64,000 bases of DNA from Psilocybe azurescens (taxonomy: Eukaryota > Basidiomycota > Agaricomycetes > Agaricales > Agrocybaceae), in NCBI GenBank assembly GCA_023853785.1, contig JAJIRX010000708.1, positions 310,001-374,000 of the forward strand, written 5' to 3'. The notes under the pieces are model-generated. The model did no database searches and had not been told where the DNA came from. It was given only the letters and a program-made list of their open reading frames with translations. The position numbers and the translations under genes were made by a program. The stretch's first letter is position 1. The number at the start of each line of letters is the position of its first letter. Shown here piece after piece: positions 10,844-21,793 of this stretch.

Positions 10844-12451
10844 CAGTGGCTCAAAAAACTGTCCAGATGTTTTTGAAATTGAACTTAAACTGACTATAAT
10901 GACATGTAATCTTAATGAAATCATATGATTTAAAATGTACTAGAAAGCCTTGGATTGCAGCTTTCAGGAGATATTACATATATTTGTATTTGTTTGGTTC
11001 ATCTATTATTATTAAATACTTTATAAAAATAACACATCCGGACAGTTTCTTTGTGGCCTGTTGGAATTAACACAATAATGTTTTTGTTATTGTAAACATG
11101 CAAAAAATATCAAATGAATGAAAACATGTTAGAAGTATATAATGAAGACTGAAACCTTACATTCCCCAAGTTTATAGCCCATTATTCTCTGCTACACAGT
11201 CATGCATTCTCTCTCTTTTAAATTATGCTCTAACATTATCTTTATGCTGGAAAATAGTGATTCTATTTGCAAAACTGATGTCAAACTTGCTTTTGAAGTC
11301 AAATATTTGGGTGATATGTTTTGGGATAGATTTATTGATGAAAAACAATCATGAAGACCATTTTTCTAAGCTCATTCCCTATGACCACTGCCATCTAGTT
11401 TGACTTTTCTCCACTAGAAAGGCTGATACTTCCACACAACTCTGCTGCCAGCTTCTCACTATCATCAACACATCTATCTCCATCTAAACCATTCAAAATT
11501 CCCTCAAAAAGGATCTTGTAGCACAAGTCAAGGTCAAAAAGCTATTCCTCTCTAAGAACCACAGGAAGGCTTGCTTGAAATTTGTCCAGAAGTATGAAAA
11601 CTGAACAGAAAAAGACCAGAAACATGTTATGTTCACAGATGAGACCAAGATCAATTGAATTGGGTCAGTTGGAAGGCAGTAGGTGAGGAAAAAGGTTGGT
11701 TCTCCTCTCCAAACTCAACATGTAGAAAACCATCAAATTTGGAGAAGGACATATGATGATTTGGAGTTGTATAACAACAAGTGGTATTGGCTACATGTGC
11801 AGCATAGAATGCAAGATGGATAGAGAACTCTATGTAAGTGTTTTGGATGACTATGTCTTCCAAACTCTGAAGTATTACAATCTCAATCAGGATGATTTCA
11901 TCTTTTAGCAAGATAATGACCTCAAGCACACATCCAAAAGGCTCAGAAATGGCTTAAAGACCTTAAAATAGAGCTTGTGGACTGGCAAGCATAATAACTA
12001 GATCTCAATCCAATTGAAAATTTGTGGCATATTCTCAAAATGTGCTTTGTAGAATACAAAAATGCTCCAAAAGATATCCAGAAGTTGTAGGGCAGAATAC
12101 TGGAGGAGTGGGAGAAAATACCCAAGGAAGACTATGTGAAATCAATCAATAGTATGTCTAGAAGAGTTTTAGATGTTTTGAAGGCAAAGTGGAGTCACAC
12201 AAAGTACTAGTTTATATAGATACCCATATTCCAACAGGCTGCAAAGAAACTGTCTGGATGTGTTATTTTTATAAAATATTCAATAATAATAGATGAACCA
12301 GACAAATACAAATATATGTTATATCTCCTGAAAGCTGTGATCCAGGGCTTTGCAGTACATTTTAAATCATGTAATTTCATGAGGATTACATGGTGTTATA
12401 GACAATTTAAGTTCGATTTCAAAAACATCTGGACAGTTTTTTGAATCACTG
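10844..12451 (+). mobile_element. Tc1/mariner element 1, decayed
   Basis: 1608 bp between TA dinucleotides (10842-10843 and 12452-12453). The termini are long inverted repeats starting CAGTGGCTCAAAAAACTGTC on the left and CAGTGATTCAAAAAACTGTC on the right, complementary over well over 100 bp. It sits only 19 bp from the end of copy A. Its single gene, on the plus strand, is heavily broken. Confidence 0.92.
11215..12210 (+). pseudogene. Tc1-type DDE transposase relic
   Basis: Fragments in several frames: EKKTRNMLCSQMR (a remnant of the W-S-D-E-T motif), FGEGHMMIWSCITTSGIGY, then QDNDLKHTSKRLRNGLKTLK around the second catalytic Asp, and a segment readable as ISIQLKICGIFSK in one phase (the N-P-I-E-N-L-W region in another). 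Several stops interrupt the frame. The order and spacing are those of Tc1 DD34E enzymes. Confidence 0.8.
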
Positions 12452-12453
12452 TA

Positions 12454-13218
12454 TATTCCTTGTCAGATTTGCTGATGGAAGGGATATGGCACTGCTTGTT
12501 CAGAGGGGCTTTTGGCAGGTGGCCACTGACCAGAAGTGAGATTTACGTTATATTTCCTTTTAAGATAGATACTGAGAGAGTAGAAAAGCATCATATTGAC
12601 AATGTCACCACCCAAGTCAGTGTCCTAGATAATAAGAAATATAATGTATGCAATGTAGTGACATAGCGCAGACAAATTTTTAAGACAAACTAGTGGCTCC
12701 TGATCTTTTCCCCACGGTTCACAAAAACATTGGACTCCACTGGCAACTTGTTTATCACTAGATATATGCTCTGTTTGGAGTCCAATAAGGAGTTCTGCAA
12801 ACTTTATATAAATAGTTTCCTTTCAAATTTGCAGTGTAAAACATAAGAATTATACAGTTACACAGGCAGACATGACCTTGAGAGAACCACTGAATGATCT
12901 GAGAATGGGCCAAAATTTGTGGCAGAGTTTTACAGTGCCTTGCATAAAAGTTTGCAATGCGAAAGTAGCAAATCTTATTTGTTTTTGTTTTGCTGTGACT
13001 CCAGATTGTCATGATTTGCCCTTTGTCCATATCAATGTTGTTCCATCATCACATCAATTTACAAGTACAAACAACTTTTGTTACTTCTGCATTGCAAACT
13101 TTTATACAAGGCACTGTAAGACATCGCAAACCACTTGTGTGCAAACCCACAGTTACGTTTTTAACATTCAAACATCCTGATTGTCGTTGAGCGTTACATA
13201 GAACTCACCCATGTCGAA
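12454..13218. other. Unassigned spacer carrying a MITE
   Basis: No gene recognised. The left part continues the DNA of 8808-9072 and 10830-10841. The last 100 bp before the hAT element are normal in CpG, unlike the sequence to their left. Confidence 0.5.
12933..13116. mobile_element. Tc1/mariner-type MITE
   Basis: 184 bp between TA duplications (12931-12932 and 13117-13118). The terminal inverted repeats are about 28 bp: CAGTGCCTTGCATAAAAGTT on the left and CAGTGCCTTGTATAAAAGTT on the right, both continuing to TGCAATGC. No coding sequence. The ends resemble those of the large two-gene Tc1-like element at 32478-36436, which may have mobilised it. Confidence 0.88.
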
Positions 13219-15551
13219 TTTTGACTTAGGGACTAACTTGGATCTATCCGGGTAGTATCCGTATCCAAACCGCAGATATTTTCCAAATACGGTTCAGATA
13301 CAGTTCAGATACACTAAACCGTTTAAGACCCGTGCCCCAAGGGGGGTGGCAGCAGCAACATGTTAGTAAAGTAGTGCATGGATTAAATTCCATCCCCTGT
13401 AGTCAATTATTGGCCGTTTGGCTCAACTTTGGGTGCATTGGAAAGAGAGAGCGCAGTAGAATTTAAATATAGCAAAATATGAGCCAAAATAATTGTAATT
13501 TTTACAAAATAAAGGTGACAAGGTTCAATTTACATTCCTGCTGATAGTTATTTTCAATCTTCACCTTCTGACCTCATCCTCAGCTTTACCCATTCAGTCA
13601 CTTCTGAGAACTTTGGAAAAATAGGGGTCTTAGCCCATGAACCTAATGCCACACAAGCTTTGAATGTTTGAGAGCTCATATTATGTTGCATGTGATTGAC
13701 TTGACAACAGCCAGTTGAAAATGCTCTTTCAGCATCCACAGATGTTGCTATTGTTTAATGGTCAGTTTAATATTTATAATAGAAGTTTGAATAAAAACCT
13801 GGTGCAGAACAGAAGTCTTGTCCCATTTTAGCAAGAAGTGGGTGATTCTTGCTTGCATTAAACCAATACTTCATGTAGCCACCAGCTTCTTCAATTACAT
13901 TTGATGGAATTGGATCATCCTCAAGGTAAGTTTGAATGTGATCCTCAGGGTATTGATTTAATGTCTTTGATCTTCGAGTACCTTGATTCTCTGGAGTAGC
14001 CCATTTTGACTCATCCTAATAAAGCATTAATTAATAATGGGATGCACAAAATATATAAAAATTACTTTGTTTCTCCTTTGCTTTGGAGCACAAATATTAG
14101 CTTCCTCAACAGCATATGTTGTTTGCCATTAATTTAAAACTAGTTTCTTGATGGTCTTCACCTTCTTTGCATCGATTTCTTTTTGCTTTTTCAGCCAAAT
14201 AAGCTTGCAGTCAGGGCACATCACTGTAATTTGATTAACTGTGTGCAGATGAAAGAAGAAAAGATCTCATACCAATTGATATAACATAAATTTCACAATC
14301 CCAAGTCAGATCCATATATTTGTTGATAAGTAGAATGGCAGCATGTGCAGCAATCTGAATAACTGCAGGAGTTTCTGGTCAATGAGATGCTGAAATTTCT
14401 CATTGAGGGTTGTATTATCATGGACCCAGCATGCAAGCCCAGAGACCTAAAAAATATATCAGAAAGCAACAGGCCAATTTTAAACAGAAACATCACTGCA
14501 GGAAAAAGCTGGAGTGCCATTTTTTCCTCTTCTGAACTCATCATTACCCCTTTCCTACCCATTTCCTCTATTGCAATATCATGCAAAGATCTTACCACAG
14601 CATTATCATGAGTCACCTGACCATCATCTCCTTCATCATTCTCTGCATCTACCACTGCCTCCTCTATTGCAGCAATATCCTGATCCTCTGTTTCTCTATC
14701 CCCTTCATCAAGAATATATTTTTCGTCATCACTACCTTCCAAAATAACTTTCACAGACTTCTTGAGTTTGGGCTTTTTGAAAAAAATGAAATGAAGATCT
14801 GCAAAATATAATTTAAATTTATTCTAAACCAAAAAGAGAAGAGAAAATTTAATACCTTCACAATCAAATTGAATATGTGTGCTAAGCACCAAAGACAAGC
14901 ATCCATACCCGGAAAGTCAGGCAGAAATTCAGAAAGAATTTGGGCAAGCTTGTTGCAGTTGGAAGCATTGTCCATGCAAATTCCAAACAGCTATCAATAA
15001 TGTTCTGAGCAATTTATTTATTTATTTTATCTTGCTTATTTGCTTACTTTTTGTCAAGGCCAAAACATTTTACACAATCAGCAGTCACAGCTGCTAAATA
15101 CCGTCCATCATGTTTTCGAGTTAATCTATTTTATCAACTAATCAGCATTCAAAGGTGAATGTAAAAATTGTTCAAGGATACCATATAAATTCAAGAATAG
15201 CACAATGAATCATTCCTTGATCAAACCAGACTACAACCAACCCAAGGTATGATGAGACCAAAGGTGAGGTCCAGCCATCAAGAACAAGATAGACAATGCT
15301 GTTAATTTGCTAAGAAATACTTCAGTCACAAATTTGAAATTACACAAGATTTGGAATTACCATAAAATAATTTTGTACTTCAATTGCTGCTTGTTCATAA
15401 ATGTGAAGAAGATCGTGCTGAACAGTTACTGGATGTGGAACATTGGTTCCTGGTCGAAGCATCTCAACTTCAGCAAGATAATCCTCATCCAAGATTATAT
15501 TGAATGGATGAGCATCCTTGGCGCAATGCAGAGCAATAAGAGCACGGTGAG

Positions 15552-17478
15552 ATGTTTAGCGGGGTGACTTTGTAATTGCCCAATACACAACACCCAATCA
15601 AATATTTATATTGATCAGTTCAATCTGGGAGGGTAAGCTCATAAGGCTTATTACAATAACTAGTTTTAGCAGGGTACAGACTTAGACGATCGCTCTGGGG
15701 TGATCACTAGTAGCTAGAGAAAGCTTTTACAGGCTAGTACACACAAGGCACTTGAATAGTAAGGGCGATCTCTCTATATGAGTGCGATCACCAATATCAG
15801 GGGGGATCACTTTTGGGGGGCGAGTGTACACGGGACACTTAACAGTTCTCTTTATAAAACCCAAACTCAAACTTTATCAAACACTTATAAGCAATCACCC
15901 GTATTAACACGTAGTAGATCCTTGGTTCCTATAAGCAACTGGGCACACTAGTCCACAGTCCTTAGTTTACCATAGGCAACGTCCTGAAAACAGTCGGATT
16001 TCTCTGACAGTTGTCCCTAGTTACTATGAGTGATCACTAGCCTTTATAGGGTTCCCACCCATACTTAATAATCCCCAGGGCAGTCTTACTATAGGCAACG
16101 TCCTGAACAGTCGGAGTTCTCTGACAGTCGTCCCTAGTTACTATGAGCAATCGCTAGTCGTATAGGGTTCCAATCCGTACTTAACAATCCCCAGGGCAGT
16201 CCACGGATGACTTATAAAAGCCTGCTTATCAAGTCTAATAGACCTGACATTGAATATCACAATGGCGATCGCCTCACGAAACCAGGTAGCGCCCTAATTG
16301 CTTAAGGTGAACTGCAGTGTTCAACCTTTTATCACACAAATCACTAGTCCTCAAGTGTTAACACTAGAATTCTTATTCAGAGTAAATTCTGATATCAAAT
16401 CTGGGGTGTAAATTACTTGGTTCCTATTCTAAGATACAGGGCTGTTTTTATAGACTAAATAGATACTTTGGCTTGTGATAATTGAAAGAGACTAAGAGAA
16501 AAGGAAGGAAATGGACCGCGTGCTGCCTAGCCTTTGCTGCACCAATTATAATAGTGGAAAGTACTAGTTTGCCTGGGCTACGGGCGCTTAATTGAAGATA
16601 ACATTGTTGTCCATGCGGCATTGCCTTCTTGGGTAGCAATCAACCGACTTATTTTATCGGATGGCTCGCGGCTAAGGCATGTCGGGACTAGATTGCTTAG
16701 GGGTATATTTCCTAGGAAACCCTACCAAGGTTCCCAAGCACAGTTGCTATTGGTTTAGGACCTCCTGGAACAGCAGGTGCCCTTATCATGAGGCAAGTCA
16801 CCTCTAGTATCGTGGTGGCGATCGCTGGCTGGGCGATCGCTCACTCACGTTGACTGCATTGCAAATTACAAGTTTTTATAGTCGGATCTAGTAGATCGCC
16901 ATATGCTGAGTTGTACACAAGATTTCCATTGCCAATACATTCGGTCCGTGGGGCGATCACCCGTGTGGCGCAGTGATGCCTGATCCCCAAGCCGGTTGAT
17001 CGCCTAATTTAGTGAACAGCCTTTGTGAGGCCTGGACACAGTAATCGCTTTTGCTAATTAATAAGGTTTTCATCACTTGGTGATCGCTTGGTAAGACACT
17101 GGTGGGTGTTACCCCTTGTAAGAGCCAAGGTCATTTCTTAAGAGTTTCTTCTTTGCATGGGACTAATAGTATGATCAATGGAGCGGGCGATCGCCTCAGA
17201 CGCTTCGGTTAGGGTTGCTTTGATAGCTGTGTAGGAAACTAAAGGTAGTCTTTGATTCGTAGCACTGATTAATAGGCCACACTACACCTTAGTTAGTTTG
17301 TAAGGTCTATTACTCTTGTTGGCCCACTAGGAAGTAAAGCCTCAAAGCCTAATAGTCTGGCGTATCTCCTACCCTTCACTAGTATAATGTACTAGTTTAT
17401 TACAGATAACAATCGCAAAAATAAGGGCCTCTGTATCTCACTACGAATTGTAAGCTCAGAATGGTTTACACCCTTTCA
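15552..17478. mobile_element. GCGATCGC-rich non-coding element nested in the hAT gene
   Basis: 1927 bp flanked by an 8-bp duplication ACGGTGAG (15544-15551 and 17479-17486). Removing the element and one ACGGTGAG joins the transposase reading frame exactly (AAHR + ALIALHC), which proves it is a clean insertion. The ends read ATGTTTAGCGGGGTGAC and TTTACACCCTTTCA; a terminal inverted repeat is weak at best. No protein over about 60 residues is encoded. The palindrome CGATCGC recurs at least eight times, and CpG is abundant, unlike the surrounding repeats. Superfamily uncertain: the 8-bp TSD suggests a hAT-mobilised element. The TG...CA-like ends recall a solo LTR, but then a 5-bp duplication would be expected. 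Confidence 0.85.
15967..16202. repeat. Tandem duplication inside the nested element
   Basis: Two units of about 118 bp. Each starts TACYATAGGCAACGTCCTGA, continues through CTCTGACAG.YGTCCCTAGTTACTATGAG and ends ATCCCCAGGGCAGTC. They differ at scattered positions, including GATCAC versus AATCGC. Confidence 0.85.
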
Positions 17479-18458
17479 ACGGTGAGCAGCTTGTGAGTAG
17501 GGGATAGAAGCAGCAACTGGCTTATCACATAATTTTCCCTGCTTTTTCAGACACATATCCATACTCTTCTGTAGATTGCTTGTACCATCTCCAGTTTTCA
17601 TTCGTGGATGTGTAAAAAGACTGGTGTGGTGCTCTGGATGAGTTTTGCATTTAAAAACATACGTCATTGAGATGGGTTTTCCAAATTTGTCAACATTTTG
17701 CTGCAGCTAAACATTGAAATGATCATAAACTGGAGAATGCCAGGACAGAATTGCTGCATCTCATAAAATAATTTATTACCTCATTTGCACATTATAATAA
17801 TTAAATCACACACCAAGAATATCATCATCAGACATTCCCCAGACTTGAAGATCAGTTTGGCGGTTAATGGCTGGTGCATTGTGTCTCCGCTTGATTGGTG
17901 AGACAATAATTGGAATGATTTTTTTAGGACCTTGGCTCTCACTCTCATCACTTGATGTGCTTGAAGGTTCAGGAAATTCCTCTCCAGGAGATGCAGAGTG
18001 TGGTCCAGGCCGTGTAGAAGTCACTGGGGGACCAGGTTGAATAGGAAAGATGTTTGTCCTCTTGCTGGCACCATCTTTAGCAGCAGGGACAGCAGTAGAG
18101 ATGGCTGGACGGCCACCCTTTCGAGGTGGCATAACGATGCAGGGTCAAGGGAAGGGAAGCCCAACACAGAGCAGACTCTCATATTATCTGACAGCAGAGA
18201 AACCATAATTTTTGATTGGTTGATGTCGGAGCTTTAAACTACGTCTAAATATGGCGGATTATCCGTAGTATCCGCGGTTCTGCCTATAGATATCCACGGG
18301 TACTTAAAAATAGTATCCGGTCACTACGGTGCATGGGTAGTAACCGGATTTGCCTAATCCGTGTTAGTCCCTATTTTGACTGTTCTTCCCATATACATTT
18401 GGGGGCGCTCACCTGTGCCACTCTAGCTTGCCTTCTTACGTTCCCTTCAAGTCCAATC

Positions 18459-19794
18459 ATGAAGCAGAAAAACCCTCAACGCCATCTTGTAAGCAATGCG
18501 GTCTTGACTGCCCAATGTGTCATGGCTAACAGTTCACTCAAAGCTTCCCATCGACGTACGGAGCTGGAAGAAAACTCCACCTTTGGGAAGTGATCACCAA
18601 ACAATTTGGGACGAGTTGAGACCTTTGCTTCAGCGCCACGGTTATCGTCTTTGGAATGTGACAAAAATATATCAAAAGCGGGACGATGACAAGTTCCCAA
18701 AATACCCAGGCTATACTTTCCTGACACCCCACAAGTTGAAAAATGCTTCTTTTATGAATTGGAATCATTTTCTTGTGCTCAATGGAATTTCGCATGCTGC
18801 TCGCCGCTTACATGACTCGCAAGACGTTATACTTCGAGTCGTAACGGCTGGTGGTCAAGGTCACACACACTTAAAAATCCATCGACGCCTGGTTGCACCA
18901 CCAGATATCTTGATGTCTAATAACCACATTTTGCCCATCCTCCATGAAATCATTTACCAAGATATCACCATTGTGGCCGTCCCAAAGCTCATGTTCGATA
19001 TGAATCGTGTCCTTTTTATTCAAATTCTGTCGAAGACATGCTACATATGGTTCTTCAAATGTTTGAGGTACGCACATCTGCTGGCATATTTTGATAATAT
19101 TTACTGAATTATTGCTTTGTAGGGCACGGCCTATCTTCACCGAAATCTCATAGCGCATAGGGTTAGTGGGTCCCTATATTATTATTGAATGAACATTGAG
19201 CGTACGATAGGACCTTTTCCTGGCCAATTTTATGGTTTAATGGATGCCAGAGTCTCTCATTGAAAGATCACTTGGTGTTCGACCACGTGTTTACATCATT
19301 GACTTTGAAACTGCGGTAGAATTCCCAACAGACTCTACAGACAGAAAGTGCTCAGATCCCCCCTTTATTCTGTCCGAATACGGCAGACCTGTGGCTCCGG
19401 AGCTTATCAGTGGCCAACCATATTGTCCCTTCCGGCTAGATATGTGGCAAATAGCATTTGATTTGTATACGGTTTATCATGTACGAGATTGTGTTCTGCT
19501 TTTCCTATGGGCGTATATGAATCTGACTGATCGACTATTTAGACTGGATTAATCGAGATCGACACGCTATGGGCAGACCTTACAGTCGATGCACCCGAGG
19601 ACCGACCGACAGCGGATGAGGCCATGCAGATCCTGGACGCATATTTGCGCAACACGCCCCCTTCTGAGCTTCATCGACCTGTTCTAGAATTCGATGCACA
19701 AGCACCTGTTCAAGTTGTGACACAGTCGGCGATTCCAAACATTCCTGTCACTGAATCTCTTACAGTCAGTTCCTCATACTCGCAATACGTCTGA
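18459..19794 (+). pseudogene. Fungal protein kinase-like gene, frame-broken
   Basis: Similar to the kinase-like family expanded in mushrooms. The N-terminal block is TPPLGSDHQTIWDELRPLLQ, then LRVVTAGGQGHTHLKIHRRL and PPDILMSNNHILPILHEIIYQ. A frame change near 19010 leads to SNSVEDMLHMVLQMFE. An intron follows, then TAYLHRNLIAHR. The next intron (GTTAGT...GATAG) restores HRD, the catalytic-loop signature. VYIIDFETAVEFP holds the position of the DFG motif (IDFE here). The GRPVAPELISGQPY and PFRLDMWQIAF activation-segment motifs are present. The C-terminus (EDRPTADEAMQILDAYL) ends at 19794. An in-frame TAA occurs 6 codons before MPESL. With two breaks it is a pseudogene unless the sequence has errors. 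The start is uncertain. Confidence 0.75.
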
Positions 19795-20511
19795 GTGTAT
19801 GTAATCAGATGCCGTGGCTAATGACTAGCGTCCATATCTCTTCGATCTTCCATGTTATTAGTAGGATGCGACAGACACATGGGTAATTCTCGGCCAGATC
19901 GTCTTCAGTCGTCTTCTGAAAGTACTTATTTTATATAGGAACCTGCATGTGTCGCGAAGCGCTAAGAGCATCGAGCCGGGACTTATTGTCTTTAAATAGC
20001 ACTCTGGTTGTATTTCTCCTCGTCTCTGATTACCAGGTGACCTCCCACTGGTCAGTGAACAAGTTATTTCAATGAACACTCTTGATAATACCCTGTATTA
20101 CACCGAAATCCAATGGCGGCACTTTGTCGAGAAGTGTTTCGGGTATGTGTTCTGCTATATACCCTTCGCCGGTGAGTGGTTAGTGTAACACACGTTATTA
20201 TAGTAAGCAATTCTTGCGGTAGAAAATGCATTCTCGAGCCACACTCTCATCAAGGATCATCAATGGAGAGTTGTTAATCCGTGTTTTTTCATTCTCGGAC
20301 TCACACCGTCGATAAATTAGCCACAAATACCACTCCGTGGAAACATGCTGGACAGTACATACGGAGTTTGTACGTACGTGGCATACTAGAGTACAGTAAC
20401 TGTCTGGCATGTGTGGTGACAGTCGAAGAGATGCAGCTAATTATAGGGCTTCCAAACTGTAGAAATTGCGATAAAGAGAGCACTATTCGAGTTTATCGCT
20501 TCTCTGCAATG
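19795..20511. other. Intergenic, no gene recognised
   Basis: About 700 bp with normal CpG content. Short frames and possible splice signals occur (for example after WRHFVEKCFG near 20140), but no domain or continuous gene could be assembled. Confidence 0.45.
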
Positions 20512-21320
20512 CTATACTTGCACGACTTTTACGTATTGTGGAGTATTGTGGGGTTAGTCGCGCTCCCTCAGAGTGAGTGCCGTTCCGTCTCATAGGTTTT
20601 CTGTTCAACTTATAGATTCTTTTTCACTAGTATGGGCACTTGGACTCCCTAGATTGATTTCAAGTGATCAAAGGGTCATCCTAAATGCCGATTATGGGAG
20701 GGCGCTCTACAACATTGTCGACGTCGCACCTTATTGCACATCGGAATGCCAGCCAGTGAGAAACATGACTACGGTAAGGGCTACACATTCTTTCGTACTC
20801 GAGCGTCCGACACGGCATGACCTAGGCTAACTCGATGGTATCGAACAACTAGACATGCACCACAATCGATTGCATATGCACCGAGCCAAATTTTCAGTCT
20901 GTTAAGATCTGTATGGAGTGTGCAGTCGGAAGCAGCTCGTATCACCTACAAAAATCCATCGCTGAGTCGCTCATGGACAGTAAGTACTGTTCTCTTTCAG
21001 GTTTATCTTGGCGATAGACCATTTGTAACGGATATTCAACTGACGTATTGGTATAACTATCTATCAGACGTCGTCGAATTGTGTCATAAAGCAGGGTATA
21101 TTCATTTTCAGACTCTGCGCATCGTCACTTCGAATTCTGAATACTTCAAAAGGTTCTAGTCCAGGAGGCGCTGATGGGATTTTCGATAGCGTCGCTTGTT
21201 GGTCTCGGGATAATCATCCTTTCAAACATTGCGCGTATAACTTCAAGAAACACCAAGACCGATGGGCCTACAATAGGTGAAGCTCGAGAAACAAGTGAAG
21301 GAACCCTGGCCACCTATTAG
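20512..21320 (+). CDS. Small Cys-rich secreted or membrane-anchored protein, paralog 1
   Basis: Proposed start MLYLHDFYVLWSIVGLVALPQ, a short signal-like segment. Introns fall at about 20578-20620, at 20774-20855 (ACG|GTAAGG ... ACTAG) and after LMD. The Cys-rich core reads APYCTSECQPVRNMTT, then TCTTIDCICTEPNFQ and ICMECAVGSSSYH, then after an intron NVVELCHKAGY. A hydrophobic segment (SLVGLGIIILSN) and a hydrophilic tail end at about 21320. The CICTE..F...C..CAVGS pattern and the intron positions match the gene at 56990-57856. The frame between the Cys core and the hydrophobic segment does not connect, so an exon is misread or a base is missing. I infer a surface or secreted protein; no function is known to me. 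Confidence 0.55.
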
Positions 21321-21793
21321 ATAAAATCTATTTTTAGACCATCGTAGTATTCGTGAGAAGGATGGTCTGGTGTCCAGACCACCGTCTTCGTTAATGGCTT
21401 TGAGAGTAAATAGGTATCAAATGTTCCAGAGCTACAAAAGAGCTTGTGTAAATTGCCAATTTTTAGTAAACGTGTCAAGAAAGGGAGATAGAAACTTATG
21501 ATCTGACGACAAAAAAAAAGTAGTATGAGTATCGAAAAAGTGAGAAAGTGAGAATAATTTGAACCCAACAGGTGGATTTGAAGCCCAACAGGCTACGAAA
21601 AATGACAGGAATGAAATAAAACGAAGAGAGAAACACAGAAAAGGCGAGGATAAAAAAGCAAAACATTGAACAGCACGTTCCAAATTATACTTAGTGTTTG
21701 TCTCAAAACTAAACATCATTCACAACAAAAAACGAAGAGAAATCTTCTTCTCTTCACACTGCAAAATAGATAACCCCATCATCAAAAGAGGAA
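21321..21793. other. Intergenic and HSE1 3' flank
   Basis: Lies between two convergent genes. A-rich stretches on the plus strand (T-rich on minus) fit the 3' untranslated region of HSE1. No other feature seen. Confidence 0.5.

Larger units (their letters stand above)
13554..18132 (-). pseudogene. hAT transposase gene, multi-exon, interrupted
   Basis: Read on the minus strand. The N-terminus is MPPRKGGRPAIST, Ser/Pro-rich. A BED-like zinc-binding stretch follows (MTYVFKCKTHPEHHTSLF). After the inserted element come LIALHCAKDAHPFNIILDED, the conserved SIVYLVLDGWTSPLVSSYLG block, ICMDNASNCNKLAQ with ACLWCLAHIFNL, an acidic linker, and the C-terminal dimerisation motif (ATSVDAERAFSTGCCQ ... SFKACVALGSWAK-like). 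These are hallmarks of hAT enzymes. Short introns separate several blocks. At least two stops (for example before WQTTYAVEEANIC, and in YYKY-stop) show decay in addition to the insertion. Confidence 0.88.
13227..18373 (-). mobile_element. hAT DNA transposon with 8-bp TSD
   Basis: 5147 bp, with termini TAGGGACTAACTTGGAT (left) and TAGGGACTAACACGGAT (right, reverse complement). It is flanked by a perfect 8-bp duplication, TTTTGACT, at 13219-13226 and 18374-18381. Subterminal GTATCCG/ATACGG words are repeated near both ends, as in hAT elements. Its minus-strand gene is a BED-type and hAT transposase. A second element (15552-17478) has inserted into the gene. The hAT lies about 80 bp upstream of the kinase-like gene. 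Confidence 0.93.

Noticed and set aside
15552..17478. Solo LTR interpretation of the nested element
   Set aside because: TG...CA-like ends exist, but the flanking duplication is 8 bp and includes one base outside the TG; an LTR should give 4-6 bp.
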